This document shows positions 8,071 to 16,351 of a stretch of DNA of 49,013 bases, piece by piece; positions within the stretch are counted from its first letter, which is position 1, and each line of letters starts with the position of its first letter. The DNA is taken from NCBI GenBank assembly GCA_020060485.1, contig JAGVAB010000173.1:1-49013 (forward strand), in the 5' to 3' direction. The DNA comes from Anaerolineales bacterium (GTDB taxonomy: Bacteria > Chloroflexota > Anaerolineae > Anaerolineales > Anaerolineaceae). Position numbers and translations under genes: made by a program. Below the pieces are notes generated by a model that worked only from the letters and a program-made list of their open reading frames with translations, was not told the DNA's origin and made no database searches.

Positions 8071-9402
8071 TCAAGGTTTCGCAATCCAACCTATCACTTC
8101 CAAATCCTCAGCAATTTGATACACCGCTTTAGCATCTACATCCACTAAGAAAATTTCTCCTTTTAAATACATATCTGTATTTGGAATAATAATATATTTA
8201 CTATCTGGTGACCATACGGGAAAATCTAGACTTGTATTTTGATGAAATCTTGAAGGAATACAATACCCCTCCAAAACGTTTGTCTTAAGATCCAAAACAA
8301 AATACTTTGCTATATTTTCGGACTGTTCATATGTGGAGAACCGGAACTCCATAAAATGGCCATCTTTCGAACGACTGGGAAGAGAAAGTAAATAATTATG
8401 TTCCAGAAAAATATCACTAAATTGGGTGATTTGCCTGACATCCCCATTGGCAGTCACTAAAAACCACTCTTCCCATAAATCCTTAACCGTACTTTTCAAA
8501 ACAACATTGCTGCCATCTTGCAACCATAAAGGATCATTGAAGAGATCAATAATATATTTCACTCGTGCTAATGGGCTTTTGGTCTCAATATCCCACAATG
8601 TGTTGTAGTTATTATCATTCCAAATTTCCGGGTATAGGATTCTCTTCATGGTTGGATCGGGCACCAAATCACCACTATTGAAATAGTGAGTTACCATAAC
8701 TGCACCTCCCGCCTTATCATCCTTATAATTAGGCAGATCATCAAGCAAAAACTCATGGATTTCCCCAGTAAACGGATTTAGGAAAGCTGATGTAATAAAT
8801 GTGTCCCCCTGTGATTTCCAATAATTGACAAGCACAAAATCATTATCGAGCCATCTGCTCAACCAAAAACTTATAGGATTTTCCCAAACAGTGCGATCTT
8901 GATCCTGATTTGTCAACAAAGTATCTGCTGGTTCAACATACAGTTTAGTTCTGGATGTATCTTGATATGCTACCCAGTTCCCATCAGGGGAGATGGAGAA
9001 ATCATACGAATACTTATGACTTCCATCTGATTCCTTTTCACTGAAATAAGGAACTAACATTCTGGTACCATCTTCTGGGTCAAGGATATATATAGATCTT
9101 TCTTGCATGAACAGAAGATTCCAGGGAATTTCCGTATTTACAGGAAAGGATTGATCCACAGAGATACAAGGAGAATAAACGATTTCTTTCAAAGCCTGTG
9201 TATCTGTGGTTAGCGCAGGTTCCATCGTTGTAAATGAAGCGGTTGGCCCTGATATCGCGGATGGCAATACTATCGGCGTATCAGGCATAGATGTTGGCAT
9301 CTCCATCGACGGTAGAGGCTTTGGTGTTACCTGGGTAGTGCACGCTACAAGAAACCCAAGTAATACAGATACAAGAATATTTACCCTAGCTTGATTATTC
9401 AT
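8071..9402 (-). CDS. PD40-type lipoprotein, paralogue of 42631-43962
   Basis: A 443-residue predicted lipoprotein. The signal peptide ends in the lipobox LVAC (Cys about residue 21), followed by a Pro/Ser/Thr-rich linker to about residue 65. The body contains propeller-like segments such as FSISPDGNWVAYQD, PSRSKDGHFMEFRF and FPVWSPDSKYIIIP. A paralogue of identical length lies at 42631-43962. Both share PWNLL.MQ, ISPDGNW, LFNPFTGE or LNPFTGE, DPLW..DGSNV and the C-terminus YQIAEDLEVIGWIAKP versus YQIAQDLDVIGWIVKP. The function is unknown; a surface-exposed binding or scaffold role would fit. The gene is AT-rich. Confidence 0.75.
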   Translation of the reverse strand: MNNQARVNILVSVLLGFLVACTTQVTPKPLPSMEMPTSMPDTPIVLPSAISGPTASFTTMEPALTTDTQALKEIVYSPCISVDQSFPVNTEIPWNLLFMQERSIYILDPEDGTRMLVPYFSEKESDGSHKYSYDFSISPDGNWVAYQDTSRTKLYVEPADTLLTNQDQDRTVWENPISFWLSRWLDNDFVLVNYWKSQGDTFITSAFLNPFTGEIHEFLLDDLPNYKDDKAGGAVMVTHYFNSGDLVPDPTMKRILYPEIWNDNNYNTLWDIETKSPLARVKYIIDLFNDPLWLQDGSNVVLKSTVKDLWEEWFLVTANGDVRQITQFSDIFLEHNYLLSLPSRSKDGHFMEFRFSTYEQSENIAKYFVLDLKTNVLEGYCIPSRFHQNTSLDFPVWSPDSKYIIIPNTDMYLKGEIFLVDVDAKAVYQIAEDLEVIGWIAKP

Positions 9403-9457
9403 TATTATTACCTCATGTATTTTTTATACACATAATGTAAGTCTCATTACAATCATC

Positions 9458-10642
9458 CTAGTAATCATCTCGCGGTCTACGTGGCCAAACTCTACAATTC
9501 GCCGAAGGAACAGGATAACCATGATCTACGCCATCCATTGAGTAAAAATTCAATTGACAAAATGTAACTGCATAAAAATTGCTTGTATGGAGGAATATTT
9601 CGTCTGTTTTCAGTCCAACACCATAGCTCTTAGCTTCTATCCGCCTAAAGAAATCACTTTGATGGCCTCCTTCATTATTTCCCCATTCAACAGGAACATC
9701 ATCTATTTCTTCAGCGCCCTCTTCATTATAGACAGGAGGATTCACATTACGCCAATCCAGCCAGGCTGGTTCTGGTTTTATAAAACCCTCTTTAAAAGGG
9801 ATCTCATGATCCGGGTAATTCCCATTGAATGTAAGCCATTGGTCATAATCTTCAGGTATATTTTGTACTCGATAATCTTTTGTTTTTTTAGAATATTCTC
9901 CAGAATGCAATAAGCCCCTTTTGCCAATATATTCGATAATCTGTAGGTTTGTTGGATTGCCCATAAACACCTTGTTTTCGGCTAATCGCCAATCCTTATC
10001 CCCTACTCTAGTGGTCCAGAAGCTGAAATTTCCTACTGCAATTTCTGGCAACTTACCAAAGTGTGTGTTTTTTATTATTTGAAATTCAATTTCTAAAAGT
10101 CGATCTAAGAAATCCAAAGGGGTGAAGCTATATTTTTCTCCGTCTACCCACCACCATGCCTCTTCATCCATTTTAGTCCATAAATTAATATATGTATCCC
10201 AAACATAATCGTATTCCGCATCTAATCCACTTGGTTTTCGAGGTTCCGGTTTTCCTAATAGAATATCTAGGCAATGATAGCTAAGTTCGGGATATATTGG
10301 TGAAGGAGGAGGGGGCGTAGCTTTCACAGAATTGTTAACTGTCGCAGATACTGCTGTTGTTGGCGTCTGTGTTGCCATTAGAGTTGACGATGGAGTTGAC
10401 ACTGGTGTTGGTGTTCCACTTGCTCCCGGTACTGGTGATGAACTTGGTTGATTACACGCGGAGACACTCATTCCCACCACAACACACACAACCAACAGGC
10501 CAATGAACGTATCCCACTTCCCGCGTTTCTTCTTCTTTCCAAACACCAGACCTAACAACGCCAACGGCGCAACCATCATCCCCGCCGGATCATACGCCCC
10601 CGGCCTGTACGGATTGCTCTGCCATGCTCCCCTGGTCAGCAA
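9458..10642 (-). CDS. putative lipoprotein with an RHS-tail-like N-terminus
   Basis: A 394-residue reading frame whose first codon is TTG at 10642. An ATG start at residue 22 (10579) is equally possible. Residues 1-45 (GAWQSNPYRPGAYDPAGMM..., then KKKKRG) look like the hydrophobic C-terminal tail of an RHS protein; this comparison is from memory and is an inference. A membrane segment ending in the lipobox-like VSAC (about residue 63) follows, then a Thr/Pro/Ser linker (about 65-110). The acidic, aromatic-rich domain of about 280 residues that follows is not recognised; it has repeated Trp and a WPRRPRDDY C-terminus. It could be an orphaned RHS-associated C-terminal module or an independent lipoprotein. 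The start is uncertain. Confidence 0.5.
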   Translation of the reverse strand: MLTRGAWQSNPYRPGAYDPAGMMVAPLALLGLVFGKKKKRGKWDTFIGLLVVCVVVGMSVSACNQPSSSPVPGASGTPTPVSTPSSTLMATQTPTTAVSATVNNSVKATPPPPSPIYPELSYHCLDILLGKPEPRKPSGLDAEYDYVWDTYINLWTKMDEEAWWWVDGEKYSFTPLDFLDRLLEIEFQIIKNTHFGKLPEIAVGNFSFWTTRVGDKDWRLAENKVFMGNPTNLQIIEYIGKRGLLHSGEYSKKTKDYRVQNIPEDYDQWLTFNGNYPDHEIPFKEGFIKPEPAWLDWRNVNPPVYNEEGAEEIDDVPVEWGNNEGGHQSDFFRRIEAKSYGVGLKTDEIFLHTSNFYAVTFCQLNFYSMDGVDHGYPVPSANCRVWPRRPRDDY

Positions 10643-10646
10643 CCTC

Positions 10647-10685
10647 CCCTTTTCAAGGGTGGTTTAGCACTAACCTTGAAAAGGG
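10647..10685. repeat. 12 bp perfect inverted repeat
   Basis: CCCTTTTCAAGG (10647-10658) and CCTTGAAAAGGG (10674-10685) are exact inverted copies around a 15-base loop. It sits directly upstream of the 9458-10642 gene. No U tract follows on either strand, so this is not a standard terminator. It may be a fold or a remnant element end. Confidence 0.6.
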
Positions 10686-10740
10686 TTAGCTCGCGGTCTG
10701 GAAAGATCTGTCGAGGGTCGAGATATGCAGGCGGTGTGCT

Positions 10741-10890
10741 GAGTATGCCAACCTTTCCAAGGAGAGCCTTTATACACCCCGCCGCTGTGGGCGTGGCTGG
10801 TACCGCAGCATAGACAAAGCCGGTCAGATCGCAAGGGCCGTCAATCACCAGGTAACTGACAGAGTATGCCAACCTTTCCAGGGAGGGCTT
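10741..10890. repeat. pair of direct repeats in the 10.64-10.98 kb gap
   Basis: GAGTATGCCAACCTTTCCA occurs at 10741-10759 and again at 10862-10880, and both copies are followed by similar GGAG(A/G)GC sequence. The 341-base gap has no credible gene; its only other visible structures are the inverted repeat at 10647 and the terminator at 10929. Confidence 0.65.
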
Positions 10891-10928
10891 GCCGGGGGTT
10901 TTTATCAAAGACCAGCGATCAAAGCAAA

Positions 10929-10963
10929 CCGGGCTGGTGATGAGAATGTTCACCAGCCCGGAA
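10929..10963 (-). terminator. hairpin terminator of ugd
   Basis: A perfect 12 bp stem, CCGGGCTGGTGA (10929-10940) with TCACCAGCCCGG (10950-10961), lies 20 bases after the ugd stop. On the minus strand it is followed by TTTGCTTT, a modest U tract. Confidence 0.75.
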
Positions 10964-10983
10964 TTCTACATTTTACATTGCAT

Positions 10984-12303
10984 TTAGTGGTTGTTTGTAC
11001 CGCGGCCAATGCCGAAGTAGGTGAAGCCCATTTCCAGTAAATTCTTGGAATCCCAGATGTTGCGGCCGTCGATCAGGACAGGCTGGCGCATGACCGCTTT
11101 GATGCGGGCAAAGTCAAGCTGTTTAAACTCATTCCAGTCGGTGGCCACCACCAGCGCGTCTGCACCTTCGGCGACCTGATAGGGGGTTTCGCATAGCTTA
11201 ACACGGGGGATCATCTTTTTGGCGTTTTCTGCGCCCTGCGGGTCATAGGCCTGGATGCAGGCGCCTTCGTTTTCCAGCAGGTGGATGATCTCCAGGGCAG
11301 GTGCGTCGCGAATGTCATCTGTGTTGGGCTTGAAGGAAAGACCGAGGATGCCGATGGTCTTTTCGTTCAGGCCATTGAGTGCGTTGCGCAGTTTGTAGAT
11401 TGTCCGGCGGCGCTGGTTGCGGTTGATTTCCATCACAGCTTGCAGCAGTTGGGGGTGGGTGCCGTGCAGCACAGCCATGTGCGCCAGGGCTTTGACGTCC
11501 TTGGGGAAGCAGCTTCCACCCCAGCCCAGGCCGGCATCCAGGAAGGCAGAGCCGATGCGCTTGTCGAGGCCCATGCCGCGCGCGACTTCGACCACATCTG
11601 CGCCCAATTCTTCGCACATATTGGCCATTTCATTAATGAAGGAGATCTTGGTTGCCAAAAAAGCATTCGAGGCGTATTTGATCATCTCGGCAGTGCGCAG
11701 GTCGGTAATCATCACCGGGCAGCGCAGAGGGGTGTATAGCTCGGCGATCTTTTTGGCAGCCGAGCGGTCGGTGGAGCCGAGCACCACCCGGTCCGGGTTC
11801 ATGCAGTCATTAATGGCAGAACCTTCGCGCAGGAATTCGGGGTTGGAGACAACCTTGAAATCCAGCGGTGCGCCGCCGGTACGTTCACGGCGTTTGATGA
11901 TCACATCGGCCACCCAATCGCCTGTGCCAACCGGCACAGTGGATTTGTTGACCACAATGATGGGATGGTTGACCTGGTCGGAGATGGCCTCGGCAGCCTG
12001 GCGCACAAATTGCAGGTCTGCTTCACCTTCATCGCCGGAAGGGGTGCCAACCGCGATGAATACGAATTCCACGTTTTGCAAGGCCGAGGCGTAATCTGTG
12101 GTGAAGGTGAGCCGGCCAGCGGTGGTATTGGTTTCGACCAACTGTTCCAGGCCAGGCTCATAGATGGGCATGATCCCCTGTTTCAATTTTTCAATGCGAT
12201 TTTCATCAATATCCAGACAAGTCACATCGTTCCCCAGGTCTGCAAAGCAGGTGCCTGTTACCAGGCCGACGTATCCGGTTCCAACCACACAGATTTTACT
12301 CAT
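10984..12303 (-). CDS. ugd: UDP-glucose 6-dehydrogenase
   Basis: Oxidises UDP-glucose to UDP-glucuronate with two NAD+, feeding exopolysaccharide or cell-envelope sugar synthesis in the cytoplasm. The start at 12303 gives 439 residues and is preceded by an AGGAGAG ribosome site; the frame remains open upstream but without family similarity. The N-terminal Rossmann motif is [10 protein letters not shown]. The central domain has KSTVPVGTG and [20 protein letters not shown]. The catalytic cysteine sits in [11 protein letters not shown] (about residue 260), and the C-terminal domain has [16 protein letters not shown]. Length and motifs match the family. No other nucleotide-sugar gene is adjacent; the two glycosyltransferase-like genes of the window lie several kb away. 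Confidence 0.95.
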   Translation of the reverse strand: MSKICVVGTGYVGLVTGTCFADLGNDVTCLDIDENRIEKLKQGIMPIYEPGLEQLVETNTTAGRLTFTTDYASALQNVEFVFIAVGTPSGDEGEADLQFVRQAAEAISDQVNHPIIVVNKSTVPVGTGDWVADVIIKRRERTGGAPLDFKVVSNPEFLREGSAINDCMNPDRVVLGSTDRSAAKKIAELYTPLRCPVMITDLRTAEMIKYASNAFLATKISFINEMANMCEELGADVVEVARGMGLDKRIGSAFLDAGLGWGGSCFPKDVKALAHMAVLHGTHPQLLQAVMEINRNQRRRTIYKLRNALNGLNEKTIGILGLSFKPNTDDIRDAPALEIIHLLENEGACIQAYDPQGAENAKKMIPRVKLCETPYQVAEGADALVVATDWNEFKQLDFARIKAVMRQPVLIDGRNIWDSKNLLEMGFTYFGIGRGTNNH

Positions 12304-12562
12304 GCATCCTCTCCTGATGGCAGACCGCCTGCCATTTCCTAAAAAGTTGAATATAACGACATTATTGTATCGTATTTTGTGAAGCCAGACAGACAAAAAC
12401 GGGCACAGGTTTTAGTGCCCTGCCCTTGGCTGGGCGGCATTTACTGCCCAGGTGGCCAGGTTGAAAATCCTCCAGGTGTCCAGGGTGATTGGGGAACCTT
12501 GGGGCTTAAAAAGACGTTTCAACAATAGACCGCTCACAAACTTGATTTGAAAGGACGAAAAA

Positions 12563-13024
12563 ATGTTTACGAAAAGAAAACCAATTCTTATGGCGGCCCT
12601 GGCAGGCCTGGTTATCCTTGCGGGCTGCAAGCCGGCCCGCATGGCGTATGCCGCGCCGGTATCGACAGGATCACCACAGCAGACGGTGCAGGATTTTTAC
12701 ACCGCTTACTATGAGCGTATCGGCACGCCCCACTCGGAAGAATTTCATAATCCCATGGTGGAACGAACCTACCGGGACATTCCGCAGCTCAGCCAGGCTC
12801 TGGTGCAGGAAATGGACACCTTTGTGGAAAACCCCGAAGGGATTCCCTACGATCCTTTCCTGTGTGCGCAGGATATTCCCATGGAGATCAATGCCGGCGA
12901 GGCGCAGATCACCGGCGGCAGGGCTGTGGTGCCGGTGACAAGCGATTTCATTGGTCATCAGTTCGAAGTGGAACTGGAGCAGCTTGACGGGGCCTGGCAG
13001 ATCACGGCCTTTCGCTGCCGGTAA
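12563..13024 (+). CDS. small lipoprotein with DUF3828-like domain
   Basis: A 153-residue secreted protein. The signal peptide MFTKRKPILMAALAGLVILA ends at the lipobox LAGC (Cys22). The mature part has the NTF2-like pattern seen in DUF3828 proteins: TVQDFYTAYYERI near the start, DPFLCAQDIP in the middle, VVPVTSDFIGHQFEVEL and a final DGAWQITAFRC strand. Such domains are structural and of unknown function, often periplasmic or surface-bound. The gene is monocistronic: an AAAGGA ribosome site precedes it and a strong terminator follows. The 166-base gap upstream holds two small inverted repeats (about 12399-12418 and 12430-12451), and no clear promoter is seen. Confidence 0.75.
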   Translation: MFTKRKPILMAALAGLVILAGCKPARMAYAAPVSTGSPQQTVQDFYTAYYERIGTPHSEEFHNPMVERTYRDIPQLSQALVQEMDTFVENPEGIPYDPFLCAQDIPMEINAGEAQITGGRAVVPVTSDFIGHQFEVELEQLDGAWQITAFRCR

Positions 13025-13046
13025 AACGAATGATGATGGCGGTCTC

Positions 13047-13082
13047 AGCCTCCCCTGATTACCGGGGGAGGCTTGCTTTTCT
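13047..13082 (+). terminator. intrinsic terminator of the DUF3828-like gene
   Basis: AGCCTCCCC (13047-13055) pairs with GGGGAGGCT (13065-13073), followed by TGCTTTTCT. Confidence 0.85.
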
Positions 13083-13167
13083 GGCTGCCGGATGGTTTTC
13101 AAGGAATAGGTCAGACAATTTACATGCATGATTTGACCAACTACAATGGACGGGTCAAAAATTGGGT

Positions 13168-13195
13168 TATAATTTGCAGTGCATTTGTTAGACAA
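13168..13195 (+). promoter_or_regulatory. folD -10 box with overlapping GntR-type operator
   Basis: A perfect TATAAT lies at 13168-13173 with a poor -35. TTGTTAGACAA at 13185-13195 is a perfect TTGTNNNACAA palindrome placed over the expected transcription start. It is the same word as in the gntR promoter region 0.95 kb downstream. A half-matching copy, AGGTCAGACAA, lies at 13108-13118. Confidence 0.5.
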
Positions 13196-13229
13196 CCTGT
13201 TTATTGGCAGCCGGGATTGAAAGGAGAGC

Positions 13230-14111
13230 ATGATGACGGCCAAGATCATTGATGGAAAAGCAACCGCAGAAAAAATTCGAACAGAGATCAAGCAGGATGT
13301 GGATGCCATGCTGGCCGAAGGCCGGCAGGTGCCTGGCCTGGCTACAGTATTGGTGGGACAGAATGCGGCTTCGCAGGTTTATGTGCGCATGAAGCAAAAG
13401 GCATGTGCTGAGGTGGGGATCCAGTCATTTGGTCATGAATTGCCTGAAGATGCATCCCAGCAGGATGTGGAAGACTTGGTGCGCAAGCTCAACGCTGACC
13501 CCAAGGTGGATGGTATTCTGGTGCAACTGCCTTTGCCTGCCGGGCTTGACGAAGAAAAAGTGCTGAATGCCATCAGCATCGAGAAAGATGTGGACGGGTT
13601 TCACCCCTTGAACATCGGCCGCCTGGCGCAAAAGGGCCGCGAGCCGCTTTTTATCCCTTGCACGCCCTACGGAGCGCTGTATTTGATCAAGGAAACCCTG
13701 CCGACCCTGGAAGGGGTGAATGCAGTGGTGCTGGGCCGTTCCAATATTGTGGGTATGCCAGTGGCCTTGCTGCTGATTGGTGAGAATGCCACGGTTACGG
13801 TTTGCCATTCGCGCACCAGGAACCTGAAAGATGTTGTGCGCCAGGCAGATGTGCTGGTGGCCGCAGTTGGCCGGCCGGAAATGGTGCGCGGCGACTGGGT
13901 CAAACCTGGGGCAGTGGTGATCGATGTGGGCATCAATCGGGTGGAAGATCCCGACAGTAAACGCGGCTACAAGCTGGTGGGTGATGTGGCCTATGATGAA
14001 GTCAGCCAGGTGGCAGGAGCGATCACACCGGTGCCGGGCGGGGTTGGGCCGATGACAATTGCCATGCTTTTGCGCAATACCCTGCGCGCGGCCAAACTGG
14101 CAGGAAAATAG
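13230..14111 (+). CDS. folD: FolD: methylenetetrahydrofolate dehydrogenase/cyclohydrolase
   Basis: A bifunctional cytosolic enzyme that interconverts 5,10-methylene-, 5,10-methenyl- and 10-formyl-tetrahydrofolate. At 293 residues it has the normal family length. Motifs seen: YVRMKQKAC (Tyr51 and catalytic Lys55), [21 protein letters not shown], the PCTP loop, the Rossmann segment GRSNIVGMP, and [10 protein letters not shown] near the end. The strong AAAGGAG ribosome site serves either of two adjacent ATGs at 13230 and 13233. The gene is followed by the regulatory region of the gntR operon. A copy of the TTGTNNNACAA operator in its promoter suggests co-regulation with that operon, which would make sense if one-carbon units arise from the catabolised substrate. 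Confidence 0.96.
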   Translation: MMTAKIIDGKATAEKIRTEIKQDVDAMLAEGRQVPGLATVLVGQNAASQVYVRMKQKACAEVGIQSFGHELPEDASQQDVEDLVRKLNADPKVDGILVQLPLPAGLDEEKVLNAISIEKDVDGFHPLNIGRLAQKGREPLFIPCTPYGALYLIKETLPTLEGVNAVVLGRSNIVGMPVALLLIGENATVTVCHSRTRNLKDVVRQADVLVAAVGRPEMVRGDWVKPGAVVIDVGINRVEDPDSKRGYKLVGDVAYDEVSQVAGAITPVPGGVGPMTIAMLLRNTLRAAKLAGK

Positions 14112-14125
14112 TGACAAAAATCATA

Positions 14126-14203
14126 TTGTCAGACAATTGACAAAACACTGTTTTTTTGCTAAACTAGACTCATCATTAATGTCTGACAAATTTTGTAAGA
14201 CAA
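14126..14203 (+). promoter_or_regulatory. promoter and three TTGTNNNACAA operators of the gntR operon
   Basis: The promoter is TTGACA (14137-14142), 17 bases, TAAACT (14160-14165). Palindromic sites flank it: TTGTCAGACAA at 14126-14136, abutting the -35; ATGTCTGACAA at 14179-14189 (one mismatch); and TTGTAAGACAA at 14193-14203. The latter two cover the region just after the transcription start. The word fits GntR-superfamily operators of the GT(N)AC type, so autorepression is likely. The assignment to the adjacent regulator is inference. Confidence 0.65.
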
Positions 14204-14229
14204 TTGGGCTTCCATCGGCTGACAAGCAT

Positions 14230-14439
14230 ATGATCCAGACTGCTACCATGATCAATCGCTCCACAAAAGATACAGGCACATCCCTGATTCCCAGACTTGC
14301 TTACCTTGGCGAGCATGGGCGGGTGGTGAACTTGCAGGATGCCGGACTTCGAAACACATGGAAGCAAATTTTGGCCTGGATGATTCTTCCTGCTTATTGG
14401 TTTTACAGCGCTGGCTAAGCTGGCGCTGTTCTCTTTTCT
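14230..14439 (+). promoter_or_regulatory. long gntR leader with small ORF and hairpin
   Basis: About 330 bases separate the promoter from gntR. An open frame beginning at ATG 14179 or 14230 ends at TAA 14416-14418. ACAGCGC (14405-14411) pairs with GCGCTGT (14423-14429), followed by TCTCTTTTC, so the stop codon lies in the loop of a terminator-like hairpin. This could be an attenuator coupled to leader translation, but no ribosome site is evident for the small ORF. Confidence 0.35.
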
Positions 14440-14500
14440 AGTGGCAGTGATGTTTTTTGATAACGTTTTCCGGGATTTGACAAAAAGATAGGACTGGTGA

Positions 14501-15271
14501 ATGGCACACAAGAAAGAATTTGCAACTGGCAGTGGGCAAAATACATTTCAACGGCTACAGTCCCAGTTGGCCGGTTTGATTTCGGCCACTACCCCTGGAG
14601 AACGTCTGCTGTCTGAGCCGGAACTTGCCAGGCAGTTGAGTGTGTCGCGTGCCACGCTGCGTGAGGCCATGCGCACATTCGAGGGGCAAGGGCTGATCCG
14701 CCGCCGGCAGGGTGTGGGCACATTTGTTGTTGACCATCCACAAGTGATCGATACAGGACTGGAAGTGCTGGAAAGCATTGAGACCCTTGCCAGGCGCATC
14801 TCCCTGGATGTGACCATGGGCGATCTGCGGGTGGAAGAAATGGAAGCCGACTCAAAACAGGCCCGTCTTTTCGGTATCGAACCTGGCGCTCCCCTGGTAC
14901 GGGTCAGCCGGGTGATCCTGGCGGATGACAGACCGGTGGCTTATCTGGAAGATATCCTGCCTGCACATTTGCTGCCTGCCCAGGCTCTGGAGATCGGTTT
15001 CACCGGTTCGGTGCTGGATTTCTTGCTGCGCCGGGGTAATCCTCAATTGACCAATTCCATGACAGAAGTGCAGGCGGTGATTGCTTCTTCCAAGATCGCC
15101 AGGGCGCTCGAAATCCAGCGCGGCGATGTTCTGCTGAAATTCTCGGCATCCCTGTACAGTGACACAGGGGATGTGATCGACCAATCTGCAAGCCATTTCC
15201 TGCCTGGTTATTTCCGTTTCCACGTCATTCGCCGGGTGGGCGGGAGTTTTACACAAGCACCAATTGAATAG
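14501..15271 (+). CDS. GntR-family regulator, HutC/UTRA subfamily
   Basis: A 256-residue transcription factor. The N-terminal winged helix-turn-helix (about residues 12-80) shows ELARQLSVSRATLREAMRTF as the helix-turn-helix and IRRRQGVGTFV as the wing. The C-terminal 160 residues are a UTRA effector domain (LFGIEPGAPLVRVSRVILAD, then VAYLEDILPAHLLP and a late ALEIQRGDVLLKF). HutC-type members sense small metabolites, including urocanate, sugars and amino-acid derivatives. As the first gene before the carbamoyltransferase, kinase and importer set, it is the obvious local regulator, and palindromic operators lie in its own promoter. The effector is unknown. Confidence 0.9.
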   Translation: MAHKKEFATGSGQNTFQRLQSQLAGLISATTPGERLLSEPELARQLSVSRATLREAMRTFEGQGLIRRRQGVGTFVVDHPQVIDTGLEVLESIETLARRISLDVTMGDLRVEEMEADSKQARLFGIEPGAPLVRVSRVILADDRPVAYLEDILPAHLLPAQALEIGFTGSVLDFLLRRGNPQLTNSMTEVQAVIASSKIARALEIQRGDVLLKFSASLYSDTGDVIDQSASHFLPGYFRFHVIRRVGGSFTQAPIE

Positions 15272-15282
15272 GAGAGAAGGCT

Positions 15283-15328
15283 GGAACGGCGCGTTCCGGC
15301 TATAACTCGAACTGCCGGAGTACGGCAG
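15283..15328. repeat. two short inverted repeats before the first carbamoyltransferase
   Basis: GGAACGGCGCGTTCC (15283-15297) is a 6 bp-arm palindrome. CTGCCG/CGGCAG (15312-15328) is a second small hairpin. They sit between the gntR stop and the CAGGAGGC ribosome site of the next gene. Neither has a U tract; they may be operators or mRNA-stability hairpins. Confidence 0.45.
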
Positions 15329-15371
15329 AAATAAACCACATTTCCACCATTATTTTCAGGAGGCATTTGCA

Positions 15372-16325
15372 ATGCGTAGTTTTTCAGGTCGTGACATTCT
15401 TAGTTTGAAGGATTTCGAGCGAGAGGAGTTCTTCCGCGTATTCGAGATCGCTGATGAGTTGGCCCCGATTGCCCGCGATCGCCAGAACACCGATCTGCTG
15501 AAGGGCAAAACCCTGGTCACCGCTTTTTATCAACCCAGCACCCGCACCCGTCTGGCCCACGAAGCAGCCATGCTTCGCCTGGGTGGCGCCGTTACCGGTT
15601 TCTCCGATGCCAAAATGACCCGCGCTGGCGACTTCTACCAGGAGTCGATCAAAGACACCGTCAAGATGCTGGAGTACTACGGTGACGCACTTGTTATGCG
15701 CCACTTCCAGCAGGGCGCTCCCCAAGAAGCGGCCAAATGGGCCAGCATCCCCGTGATCAACGCTGGTGATGGCTGGGGCGAACACCCCACCCAGGTTTTG
15801 ACTGACCTGTACACCATCTACAAGGAAAAGGGCACCCTCGACGGTTTGACCTTCCTGTGCGTTGGCGACTTCCGCATGCGCACCATGCACTCCATGTCCT
15901 ACGCTATTTCCCAGTTCGACATCAATATGATCGCCGTTCACCCGGCGGACATGTCCATCCAGCCTGAGATGATGGATGACTTGAAGAACTACAACCTGAA
16001 GTGGGAAGAAGCCGAAGACGTGCGCGATGTGATCCACAAAGCCGACGTGATCTACATGGAGCCCGTTGTGCAGCCCGATTACACCAAGTCCCGCCAGGAA
16101 GCTGAAGGCGACAAGGGCCTGACCCCGCCCCAGTACCAGGTTACCCGCGAGCTGCTGGGCAAGAAAGCCAAGAGCGACTCGATCATTCTGCACTCCCTGC
16201 CCCGCCAGGATGAGCTGCCCGCCGATGTTGACATCACCCGCCACTCCCGCTATTGGGAAGAGGCCTTCAACGGTGTTGTCATGCGCATGGCTCTGCTGGC
16301 CCTGATCCTCGGCGCCACCGAATAA
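15372..16325 (+). CDS. ATCase-fold carbamoyltransferase, non-canonical substrate site
   Basis: A 317-residue aspartate/ornithine carbamoyltransferase homologue. Carbamoyl-phosphate ligands are intact: STRTR (56-60), HPTQ (138-141) and the C-terminal LHSLPRQDELP. The end, RYWEEAFNGVVMRMALLALI, resembles PyrB. The aspartate-binding RVQ motif of ATCase (as in TRVQ) is replaced by YMEPVVQPDYTKSR (228-241), and the 80s loop reads DAKMTRAGDFY (79-89). The acceptor is therefore probably not aspartate. No pyr gene is nearby; its partners are a second carbamoyltransferase and carbamate kinase. This favours a catabolic role, cleaving a carbamoylated compound with phosphate to carbamoyl phosphate. A strong CAGGAGGC site precedes the ATG. 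Confidence 0.8.
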   Translation: MRSFSGRDILSLKDFEREEFFRVFEIADELAPIARDRQNTDLLKGKTLVTAFYQPSTRTRLAHEAAMLRLGGAVTGFSDAKMTRAGDFYQESIKDTVKMLEYYGDALVMRHFQQGAPQEAAKWASIPVINAGDGWGEHPTQVLTDLYTIYKEKGTLDGLTFLCVGDFRMRTMHSMSYAISQFDINMIAVHPADMSIQPEMMDDLKNYNLKWEEAEDVRDVIHKADVIYMEPVVQPDYTKSRQEAEGDKGLTPPQYQVTRELLGKKAKSDSIILHSLPRQDELPADVDITRHSRYWEEAFNGVVMRMALLALILGATE

Positions 16326-16351
16326 TTCAGACAGCAGGATACCGATACATC

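Noticed and set aside
10636..10953. Minus-strand 105-codon frame between ugd and the RHS-tail gene
   Set aside because: It runs through the ugd terminator hairpin and the direct and inverted repeats, with no ribosome site or recognisable domain.
15372..16325. Calling this gene biosynthetic pyrB
   Set aside because: The aspartate-binding RVQ motif is not present and no pyrimidine-pathway gene is adjacent; the context is catabolic. A generic carbamoyltransferase call is safer.
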